DNA of 35,007 bases from Alphaproteobacteria bacterium (GTDB taxonomy: Bacteria; Pseudomonadota; Alphaproteobacteria; Rs-D84): the NCBI GenBank assembly GCA_017520675.1, contig JAFXFG010000013.1, forward strand, positions 1-35,007. The letters are read 5' to 3'. Positions 15,547 through 21,144 of this stretch are shown here, piece after piece. Within the stretch, counting starts at the first letter, position 1. Each line of letters opens with the position of its first letter. Under the pieces are notes generated by a model. That model was given only the letters and a program-made list of their open reading frames with translations, did not search any database and had not been told where the DNA came from. The position numbers and the translations under genes are program-made.

Positions 15547-16218
15547 ATGCGTTATATACAATTAGTTGCTTTGATTTTTTTATCTGCATGTATGCCCTAC
15601 CAAAGTCCGGACAGGCAAAGATGGGGCGAATTTTTAAGTGGCGCAAGTTTTACTGATATGAACGAAATTTCACGCACCGCAAAAAGACCTGTTTTTTTGG
15701 GGGCGGGGGGAAAATCGCTGGAATCTGTCGTTGATAAGTCAGATTCTTTGGATTATGGCGACAAAACCGCCAATGATAATGCAATCGCAACTAAATATAT
15801 GATGGATTTAGAGGAAAAATTATATGACACTTTGCGAAAGCCTGGGATATCTGTTCAGCGCGCCGGCAGCGAGGTTGTTGTTGTCTTGGTGCGCGATGCA
15901 ATAATGAAAATGTCCGTTGCAGAAATATCAGAAACAGGCGATGATACCCTAAAAAAAATCACAGATTTATTAAAAGAATACCCTGCAACCTTTATAGAAA
16001 TTGCAGGTTATACAGATTCTATGCGTGATACAAATGCAGCATATGCACTGTCTATGAATATGGCACAGCGCGTTGGGGTTTATTTTGTCGAACATAAAAT
16101 TAATCCAACAAGACTGTTTATCGTCGGTCGTGGCGCAGCACGTCCAATCGCATCACAGGACAATATCGGACGCCTTACAAATCGAAGAATCGAACTGCGA
16201 ATTGCGCCTGTGCGATGA
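15547..16218 (+). CDS. OmpA-domain lipoprotein
   Basis: 223 residues starting immediately after the prepilin stop codon (no gap). A lipoprotein signal ends in the lipobox L-S-A-C with Cys15. After an uncharacterised middle part (about 20-95), the C-terminal OmpA-like peptidoglycan-binding domain (about 100-220) shows I-E-I-A-G-Y-T-D-S, the following S-M-N-M-A-Q-R-V helix, V-G-R-G-A-A-R-P-I, and N-I-G-R-L-T-N-R-R-I-E-L. The Asp and Arg that bind diaminopimelate in OmpA/Pal proteins are present. Probably anchors the outer membrane, or a pilus component, to peptidoglycan; the coupling with a prepilin gene favours a pilus-linked role, which is inference. Confidence 0.88.
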   Translation: MRYIQLVALIFLSACMPYQSPDRQRWGEFLSGASFTDMNEISRTAKRPVFLGAGGKSLESVVDKSDSLDYGDKTANDNAIATKYMMDLEEKLYDTLRKPGISVQRAGSEVVVVLVRDAIMKMSVAEISETGDDTLKKITDLLKEYPATFIEIAGYTDSMRDTNAAYALSMNMAQRVGVYFVEHKINPTRLFIVGRGAARPIASQDNIGRLTNRRIELRIAPVR

Positions 16219-16228
16219 TTTTAATAAC

Positions 16229-16256
16229 TTGCAAAGTGCTAAATATGATTTATAAT
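16229..16256 (+). promoter_or_regulatory. Promoter of pnp
   Basis: TTGCAA (16229-16234) and TATAAT (16251-16256) are 16 bp apart. The predicted transcription start is near 16263, giving a leader of about 100 bases. Confidence 0.75.
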
Positions 16257-16261
16257 TGCAT

Positions 16262-16330
16262 ATGGCGAAGAGAAAATTGTTCCTTTTTATGCTTTGATGA
16301 AGAGTATAAAAATGAATGATTTTTCTTCGC
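16262..16330 (+). promoter_or_regulatory. pnp leader: long hairpin and overlapping 11-codon ORF
   Basis: The leader can form a long stem: 16265-16271 with 16324-16330 (gcgaaga/tcttcgc), a one-base bulge, 16273-16277 with 16319-16323, and an inner stem 16284-16290/16306-16312 (tttttat/ataaaaa). In E. coli, PNPase limits its own synthesis through an RNase III-cleaved hairpin in the leader; this element is in the right place for the same. The ATG at 16262, almost at the predicted transcript start, opens M-A-K-R-K-L-F-L-F-M-L then TGA, overlapping the left arms. Whether that ORF is used is unknown. Confidence 0.5.
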
Positions 16331-16365
16331 AATAAAAAACAAACCTTAATAAAATGGAGTAACAA

Positions 16366-18537
16366 ATGTTATTTGGTTTATTTAATAAAGAAGAAAAAAC
16401 AAAACTAAACAACCCCGTTGCAATCGAAGTGCAATATGGGGATGAAACACTGCGTCTGGAAACAGGACGCATGGCAAAACAGGCATCAGGTTCGGTTTTG
16501 GCGACGATGGGTGGCACAATGGTCTTGGCGACTGTGTGTGCAGAAAAAACCGCAGTTGAAGGTCAGGATTTCTTTCCTTTGACTGTTGATTATCAAGAAA
16601 AGTTTGCATCGGCAGGTCGTATCCCTGGGTCGCGCGACAGACGCGAAGGACGCGCAACAAACGCAGAAACACTTATTGCGCGCTTGATTGACCGACCAAT
16701 TCGTCCATTGTTTCCAGAAACTTTTAAAAACAAAGTTCAGATTATTGCACAGGTATTCTCGTACGATAAAAAGAATCAACCTGATATCTTGGCAATGATT
16801 GCATCAAGTGCAGCATTGGCTTTGTCTGGCGTTCCTTTCCAAGGACCAATCGGTGCGGCACGCGTTGGATATTCCGATGGTAATTATGTCTTGAATCCTT
16901 CAAAAAAACAGGCTGAAAATTCTGAAATGGATTTGGTTGTCGCCGCAACCAAAGACGGTGTTTTAATGGTCGAATCTGAAATTGGCGAATTAGACGAAAA
17001 AACTGTGTTGGGTGCTGTGAAATTCGGTTTTGACGCACAACAAACTGTTATAAACGCCATTAACGAATTGGCACAGGCCGCAGGTAAAGAACGTTGGGAA
17101 ACACCGGTAAAATCACCAGAATATATCGCGATGGAGGCTGACTTTGAACAGTTCGCAGGTCAAATCGAATCTGCGTTGCAAATCAAAGAAAAATTAGTCC
17201 GTTTGGAAACTTTGGCATCTATTCATAGCGCTGCAAAAGAACGCATCGCGGTACTGTTCCCAGAAACAGAACGCGCAACATCCACATTGGAATCTTGGGC
17301 AGATGAAGTTATAGAAAATTTGACCGCACGTATCATGCGTGGCAATATCTTGGCTGGAAAACCACGTATCGATGGACGCGACAATAAAACAGTGCGCCCA
17401 ATTGAAATTGAATTGGGAATTTTGCCACGCGCACATGGTTCTGCGTTGTTCACACGCGGTGAAACACAGGCCTTGGTTTCATTGACATTGGGTGGTGGCA
17501 AAGATGCGTTGCCTTTGGAATCTTTGGATGGGGCCGAAGAACGCGACTTTATATTGAACTATAATTTCCCAGGATATTCAGTCGGCGAATGCAAGGGTCT
17601 GAAATCACCGGGGCGTCGCGAAATTGGACATGGTAATCTGGCATGGCGTGCGTTGCACCCAATGTTGCCAAATCGTGATGAATTTGATTATGTCATCCGT
17701 ATCGTATCTGATATTTTGGAATCAAATGGTTCGTCCAGTATGGCAACAACATGTGGCGCAACACTGGCAATGATGGACGGTGGTGTTCCTTTGAAGCGCC
17801 CTGTGGCCGGTATCGCAATGGGACTGATTAAAGAAGGTGATGATTATGCCATCTTGACAGATATCCTTGGCGATGAAGATCACTTGGGTGATATGGACTT
17901 TAAGGTAACAGGTACTGACCAAGGTATCACTGCATTGCAGATGGATATTAAAATCACATCTATTACTTTTGAAATTATGGAACGCGCTTTGACACAGGCA
18001 AAAGATGGACGCATGCACATCTTGGGCAAGATTGAAAAAGCAATCAAAAAACCACGCGAACATATCTCTGAATTCGCACCACAGTCTTATAAAATCCAAA
18101 TCCATCCTGAAAAAGTTCGTGATGTTATCGGCAAGGGTGGTGTCGTTATTCAGGCACTTACACGCGAAACAAACACAACCATTGATTTGGAAGATGATGG
18201 TACTGTAAAAATCTTGGCCGTTGACAAGGAAGATGCAGAAGAAGCAATCAGACGCATCAAGGCAATTGTCGCAGAACCAGAAGTTGGCCTTATCTATAAA
18301 GGAATAATTACTGGAATCAAAGATTTTGGCGTGTTTGTGAAAATCTTGAATAATTTCGAGGCGATGGTTCATATTTCTGAAATCACAGGTCAACGTTTGG
18401 CAAAAATTGAAGATGCTAAATTGAACGAAGGCGATACAGTTTATGTAAAATACCAGGGTATTGATAAACGCGGTAAAACACGTCTGAGTATGGTTGGTAT
18501 CGACCAAACAACAGGTGAAGAAATTGTAAAGGAATAA
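16366..18537 (+). CDS. pnp: Polyribonucleotide nucleotidyltransferase (PNPase)
   Basis: 723 residues with the full domain order: RNase PH-1 (about 15-150), all-helical linker (about 240-330), RNase PH-2 (about 335-560) with the catalytic G-D-E-D-H-L-G-D-M-D-F-K-V-T-G-T and Q-M-D-I-K, KH domain (about 570-630, V-I-G-K-G-G-V-V-I-Q) and S1 domain (about 640-715, G-I-I-T-G-I-K-D-F-G-V-F-V). Degrades RNA 3' to 5' by phosphorolysis in a trimeric ring and is part of the degradosome. Odd point: the loop usually reading G-[GS]-F-F-[KR]-R reads G-S-R90-D91-R-R, so the aromatic pair of the channel is absent. TGGAG precedes the ATG. Confidence 0.97.
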   Translation: MLFGLFNKEEKTKLNNPVAIEVQYGDETLRLETGRMAKQASGSVLATMGGTMVLATVCAEKTAVEGQDFFPLTVDYQEKFASAGRIPGSRDRREGRATNAETLIARLIDRPIRPLFPETFKNKVQIIAQVFSYDKKNQPDILAMIASSAALALSGVPFQGPIGAARVGYSDGNYVLNPSKKQAENSEMDLVVAATKDGVLMVESEIGELDEKTVLGAVKFGFDAQQTVINAINELAQAAGKERWETPVKSPEYIAMEADFEQFAGQIESALQIKEKLVRLETLASIHSAAKERIAVLFPETERATSTLESWADEVIENLTARIMRGNILAGKPRIDGRDNKTVRPIEIELGILPRAHGSALFTRGETQALVSLTLGGGKDALPLESLDGAEERDFILNYNFPGYSVGECKGLKSPGRREIGHGNLAWRALHPMLPNRDEFDYVIRIVSDILESNGSSSMATTCGATLAMMDGGVPLKRPVAGIAMGLIKEGDDYAILTDILGDEDHLGDMDFKVTGTDQGITALQMDIKITSITFEIMERALTQAKDGRMHILGKIEKAIKKPREHISEFAPQSYKIQIHPEKVRDVIGKGGVVIQALTRETNTTIDLEDDGTVKILAVDKEDAEEAIRRIKAIVAEPEVGLIYKGIITGIKDFGVFVKILNNFEAMVHISEITGQRLAKIEDAKLNEGDTVYVKYQGIDKRGKTRLSMVGIDQTTGEEIVKE

Positions 18538-18569
18538 TCTGTGTTATACCTGAACAATTAAAATCAATC

Positions 18570-18594
18570 GACAGCGCACCCAAGGTGCGCTGTC
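18570..18594. other. 11-bp hairpin between pnp and ybaB
   Basis: Perfect inverted repeat gacagcgcacc/ggtgcgctgtc with a 3-base loop and no following T-run. It may stabilise the pnp mRNA 3' end or serve as a processing site. As a terminator it would be unusual. Confidence 0.5.
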
Positions 18595-18632
18595 ATGGAA
18601 ATAACAAAAACTAATAAAACAGGAGAGATAAT

Positions 18633-18932
18633 ATGGATATGGAAGCATTAATGGCACAGGCCGCAGAACTGCAATCCAAGGTTTCTGCCGCACAGGAACA
18701 ACTGGTAAAAACAACCATCAAGGGTATCGCAGATAACGGTGCATGTATTGTCGATATGACCGGCAAATATGATATGCTGGGGGTAAAAATCCATCCAGAT
18801 CTGCTGACACGCGGTGCAGACGCAGTTTCTGCAGCCGTAATGTCTGCGTATCGCGACGCAAAAAGCAAGGCAGATGCCTTGATAGACAAGGTTATGGGCG
18901 ACGCAACCCAAGGTATGCCAATACCAGCATAA
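18633..18932 (+). CDS. YbaB/EbfC family nucleoid-associated protein
   Basis: 99 residues, the normal size. N-terminal helix M-A-Q-A-A-E-L-Q-S-K-V-S-A-A-Q-E-Q-L, central beta sheet with G-I-A-D-N-G and G-V-K-I-H-P-D-L, and C-terminal helix A-V-M-S-A-Y-R-D-A-K-S-K-A. These proteins form DNA-binding dimers. In most bacteria the gene sits between dnaX and recR; here it is separated from dnaX by a prepilin, a lipoprotein and pnp, and recR is not seen. GGAGAG precedes the ATG. Confidence 0.93.
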   Translation: MDMEALMAQAAELQSKVSAAQEQLVKTTIKGIADNGACIVDMTGKYDMLGVKIHPDLLTRGADAVSAAVMSAYRDAKSKADALIDKVMGDATQGMPIPA

Positions 18933-18958
18933 TCCCCCCCGATTATCGGGGATTTTTT
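18931..18958 (+). terminator. Intrinsic terminator after ybaB
   Basis: A run of C residues pairs with cggggatt around the loop attat (core stem ccccg 18937-18941 / cgggg 18947-18951), followed by six T residues. Confidence 0.85.
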
Positions 18959-18963
18959 GTTTC

Positions 18964-18992
18964 TTGTGTATAGGGTATAAATATGATATAAT
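18964..18992 (+). promoter_or_regulatory. Promoter of the small secreted-protein gene
   Basis: TTGTGT (18964-18969) and TATAAT (18987-18992) are 17 bp apart, 40 bases before the ATG, which is preceded by GGAG. Confidence 0.6.
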
Positions 18993-19032
18993 GCCGTTGA
19001 TTTATAGGGGAAGCGGATTTTGGAGATAGATA

Positions 19033-19437
19033 ATGAAAAAACTACTAACTGCCAGTGTTTTTGGCGCTGTTTTTGGATTGGTTGTACCTGTTTGCGCGGA
19101 GCCTATATCGATAGTGTCGCTTGATTTTTTTGATAATGAGTTATCTTTAAAGGCAGATATTGACGATTTGCAAAATTTGACACTCGATTTAAAAGAAATC
19201 TCTGACAGAATTGGGACCCTGCCTGAGGAGTTCGACACAGTTAGTGATGCGCTTGTTGCCATACAGGTTGATGTTGCGACGGCGAAGGAATTAGCAGAAA
19301 AAGCAATTCCAAAGGTTACAGCACAGGGTAAAAACGGTTTATTTGTTTTAACAGCCGAGGTTATTGATGATGTAGCAACCTATCGTTGGGAAACGATTGA
19401 TAGGGCCACTGGGGAAATCATTACGGACACAGAATAA
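19033..19437 (+). CDS. Small secreted protein, paralogue of the 19902-20558 gene
   Basis: Not a known named family. 134 residues with a signal peptide M-K-K-L-L-T-A-S-V-F-G-A-V-F-G-L-V-V (cleavage near C-A|E-P, residues 22-23). The mature part is helical: L-S-L-K-A-D-I-D-D-L-Q-N, the motif R-I-G-T-L-P-E-E-F-D-T-V-S-D-A-L-V-A-I, and A-K-E-L-A-E-K-A. The C-terminal module G-L-F-V-L-T-A-E-V-I-D-D-V-A-T-Y-R-W matches in pattern the end of the convergent gene (G-Q-Y-V-L-S-A-K..T-I-T-Y-T-W-V). Such coiled-coil plus small C-terminal cap layout suggests an exported structural or adhesive protein. Function unknown. Confidence 0.75.
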   Translation: MKKLLTASVFGAVFGLVVPVCAEPISIVSLDFFDNELSLKADIDDLQNLTLDLKEISDRIGTLPEEFDTVSDALVAIQVDVATAKELAEKAIPKVTAQGKNGLFVLTAEVIDDVATYRWETIDRATGEIITDTE

Positions 19438-19442
19438 TACAC

Positions 19443-19466
19443 CACCGCAATTTGCGGTGTTTTTTT
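19443..19466 (+). terminator. Intrinsic terminator of the small secreted-protein gene
   Basis: Short GC-rich stem caccgca/tgcggtg (within 19443-19459) followed by seven T residues, just after the stop codon. Confidence 0.85.
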
Positions 19467-19599
19467 CGGGTCCCACAAAATTGAAAAATTTTGTGGGTGA
19501 ATGCCCCATGGAACCTAGGTTATGTATTCCTTATTATAGGCACTACCTGGGTCCTGTGGGGCATTCACCCACAAAAATTTGCAATTTTTGCGGGGCCCG
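19467..19599. repeat. 133-bp imperfect inverted-repeat element
   Basis: The left arm (19467-19520) and right arm (19545-19599) are imperfect reverse complements of each other along about 54 bases, with a 24-base spacer (19521-19544). Within each arm there is a smaller hairpin (for example cacaaaatt/aattttgtg). Core parts such as gtgggtgaatgcccca pair exactly. No protein is encoded and no terminal direct repeats were found. The form suits a palindromic repeat unit or MITE-like element. Part of the right arm recurs at 27663-27695. Confidence 0.8.
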
Positions 19600-19671
19600 A
19601 AAAAGCCACAGGATGACAAGAGCTAAAAATTTGTAATTTTTGTAGGGTGTGAAAATTTCACAAAAATATGT

Positions 19672-19746
19672 CCCTGCGGGGCAATGGATACCCGCCTGCG
19701 CGGGTATGACGACGAACGAGGACGGGGTCTGATACGCGGGAATGAC
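19672..19746. repeat. Palindromic repeat modules shared with 27630-27743
   Basis: Bases 19672-19698 are identical to 27630-27656 (27 of 27), and 19731-19746 are identical to 27694-27709 (16 of 16). The part between includes acccgcctgcgcgggt, a hairpin like the 'ggatacccgc..gcgggtatgac' palindromes scattered in several bacterial genomes. The region down to 19827 has no gene. Confidence 0.75.
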
Positions 19747-19827
19747 AACACTTCGTTAAAACTTCGTGTTGCAGGCAAGTTTTGTTAAAAATTCGGGGTG
19801 TGGTTGGTTTTGTTTTTCTTTGTTAAT

Positions 19828-19863
19828 AAAAAACACCGGCGGGGAAGTGTGCCGGTGTTTTTT
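19828..19863. terminator. Bidirectional terminator of the minus-strand secreted-protein gene
   Basis: A 13-bp perfect stem aaaaaacaccggc (19828-19840) / gccggtgtttttt (19851-19863) with flanking A and T runs. It lies 38 bases after the stop codon of the minus-strand gene. Confidence 0.88.
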
Positions 19864-19901
19864 CTGTGTTTTTGTTACAGAAACCACATTTTTTTTAAGG
19901 T

Positions 19902-20558
19902 CTATTGCGCTTGTTCTTCGCTGGTCAGGTCCATCTTAACCCATGTATAGGTAATTGTATCACCAACTTTTTTTGCGCTTAACACATATTGACCATCGGC
20001 AGATGTGCTGGGCAATTCCCGCGCATCTATCTTGGCATCCATCGCCGTCAGCGCCGCCCCAACCGTCGTATATTCTGTTGGCAGGTCACCGATTTTGGCA
20101 GTGTTTGCGTTGGCAAGTTCTTTTGCTTCGGTTGCAAGGCTGGAATTTGTTATTAGGCCTATATACCCATCAGGGCGATCATCGCCATATTGAATATATG
20201 GAAAGCCATAAATAATACCTTCCAATAATCCTCGTGCGCCAGTTTCTGAATTGCCGTATAGTGCAGTAATTAATTCTGCTAAACTTGTTGGGTATCTAAA
20301 TGGTTGGTTAAGATAAGGAAAAAGACGCTCAGATCCTGGAAATATAGGAAAAATCCCACTTGGCAATGTGCCGATTTTATCTGACAAATCGGTCAAGTCG
20401 CTTTGGTTTGCTTTTAAATCAAGGGCGGTGGTGGTGGCGTAACTGGTTAGTGCTTCGTCCAAGAAACTGCGCGATATCAGCGACGCATCCGCCGGCGCGC
20501 CGCCTATAACAATCCCCAATATTGCGCCAAATAACCCTGTTGTTAAAAATTTTCTCAT
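19902..20558 (-). CDS. Secreted protein with repeated IG-LP motifs, paralogue of the 19033 gene
   Basis: Not a known named family. 218 residues with a signal peptide M-R-K-F-L-T-T-G-L-F-G-A-I-L-G-I-V-I (cleavage near A-D-A|S, residue 25). Contains two copies of a K-I-G-x-L-P motif: K-I-G-T-L-P-S-G near 62-69 and K-I-G-D-L-P-T-E-Y-T-T-V-G-A-A-L near 150-165. A middle insert of about 75 residues rich in Pro, Tyr, Phe and Gly sits between them. The C-terminal module G-Q-Y-V-L-S-A-K-K-V-G-D-T-I-T-Y-T-W-V-K resembles the end of the convergent neighbour. The protein is presumably exported; its role is unknown. A GGGCGAAAGAG stretch precedes the ATG. Confidence 0.8.
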   Translation of the reverse strand: MRKFLTTGLFGAILGIVIGGAPADASLISRSFLDEALTSYATTTALDLKANQSDLTDLSDKIGTLPSGIFPIFPGSERLFPYLNQPFRYPTSLAELITALYGNSETGARGLLEGIIYGFPYIQYGDDRPDGYIGLITNSSLATEAKELANANTAKIGDLPTEYTTVGAALTAMDAKIDARELPSTSADGQYVLSAKKVGDTITYTWVKMDLTSEEQAQ

Positions 20559-20892
20559 CTCTTTCGCCCTTTCTTTCCTTGGTTAAAAAAATAGCCGCCA
20601 TGGAATTATGACGGTCGGGCGCTTTCAAAATCATAGCATAAATGACCCTGTTGCTTTTGGACAGTGTCCTGTTATATGACAACAGACACCCAACCAGCGT
20701 GGTCAGGCATTAACAGTGCGATGCACCATAAAGGAATCACGATGCAAACGCACCGTATGCTATGGGGTTTGAAAGCCCCCGAACCCAATTCCCATCGGAT
20801 TCATTTTTCATTATATCAGCAAAATACTTTTGTTGTAAATCAAAAAAACAACTGGAAATTATTTTTCTTATGCGTTATAGTGCACTCACATT
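20559..20892. other. Gene-free stretch with several small inverted repeats
   Basis: About 330 bases between the minus-strand secreted-protein gene and tRNA-Thr. I see no convincing gene. Present are GGACA-G-TGTCC (20659-20669), tgtt/aaca around 20670-20684, two copies of cgatgca (around 20717 and 20741), and a nested hairpin around 20764-20805 with gggg/cccc at its tip. The GC content is higher than in the surrounding genes, and an unrecognised RNA could be here. TATAGT at 20876-20881 is a likely -10 box for tRNA-Thr, with only a weak -35. Confidence 0.4.
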
Positions 20893-20968
20893 GCCGGTGT
20901 AGCTCAGTTGGTAGAGCATCTCATTCGTAATGAGGGGGTCGTAGGTTCAAGTCCTATCACCGGCACCA
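20893..20968 (+). tRNA. tRNA-Thr (anticodon CGU)
   Basis: 76 nt with encoded CCA. The acceptor stem is GCCGGTG/CACCGGC with discriminator A, and the D-arm is GCTCAGTTGGTAGAGC. The anticodon stem TCTCA/TGAGG closes the loop TTCGTAA, so the anticodon is CGT (threonine). The T-arm is TAGG-TTCAAGT-CCTA. A terminator follows directly. Confidence 0.95.
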
Positions 20969-20969
20969 T

Positions 20970-20991
20970 TCCCGATTGACGGGATTTTTTT
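20970..20991 (+). terminator. Intrinsic terminator of tRNA-Thr
   Basis: Stem tcccg (20970-20974) / cggga (20980-20984) followed by seven T residues, 2 bases after the CCA end. Confidence 0.85.
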
Positions 20992-21002
20992 GTATATGGC
21001 AC

Positions 21003-21031
21003 TTGCATTTTTTATAAATACATTGTAAACT
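21003..21031 (+). promoter_or_regulatory. Promoter of the ileS leader
   Basis: TTGCAT (21003-21008) and TAAACT (21026-21031) are 17 bp apart. The expected transcription start is near 21038, two bases before the leader ATG. The -10 box is not a strong match; the spacing and -35 box agree with other promoters in this window. Confidence 0.55.
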
Positions 21032-21039
21032 GTTTGCCG

Positions 21040-21072
21040 ATGAAACAAACAACAATAATTATTATTAAATAA
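21040..21072 (+). CDS. Predicted ileS leader peptide, M-K-Q-T-T-I-I-I-I-K
   Basis: An 11-codon ORF (ATG AAA CAA ACA ACA ATA ATT ATT ATT AAA TAA) encoding a 10-residue peptide with four isoleucines in a row and two threonines before them. It ends 72 bases before ileS. It has no clear ribosome-binding site, and its ATG is at or next to the predicted transcription start, so it would be read as a near-leaderless message. The Ile codon run, the position directly before an antiterminator/terminator pair, and the downstream isoleucyl-tRNA synthetase together point to an attenuation leader, comparable in principle to pheM of the E. coli pheST operon or the ilv leaders. Translation has not been shown. 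Confidence 0.65.
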   Translation: MKQTTIIIIK

Positions 21073-21079
21073 TGGTCGC

Positions 21080-21122
21080 ATGCGCTTTGGCACGTGGCTG
21101 GGGCGCGTTTGCGCCCATTTTT
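21080..21122 (+). promoter_or_regulatory. Attenuator of ileS (antiterminator/terminator pair)
   Basis: Terminator: GGGCGC (21101-21106) pairs with GCGCCC (21111-21116) around GTTT, followed by ATTTTTAAT. Alternative stem: ATGCGC (21080-21085) pairs with GCGCGT (21103-21108; one G-U), which shares bases with the terminator's left arm, so only one can form. A ribosome at the leader's stop codon (21070-21072) would cover the 21080-21085 segment and allow termination. One stalled on the Ile codons (21055-21066) would leave it free to form the antiterminator. The ileS ribosome-binding site GGAG follows at 21135. Confidence 0.6.
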
Positions 21123-21144
21123 AATAAAAAAATCGGAGTAAAAA

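Noticed and set aside
17722-18507. 261-codon open frame on the minus strand across pnp
   Set aside because: Antisense to conserved KH, S1 and catalytic domains; composition rich in Cys, Phe and His is a mirror-frame artefact.
19440-19901. CRISPR array in the repeat-rich spacer
   Set aside because: Repeats are inverted and irregularly spaced, there are no regular spacers and no cas genes in the window.
20664-20930. 88-codon plus-strand frame before tRNA-Thr
   Set aside because: It runs into the tRNA gene and has no ribosome-binding site. The region is better described as structured non-coding DNA.
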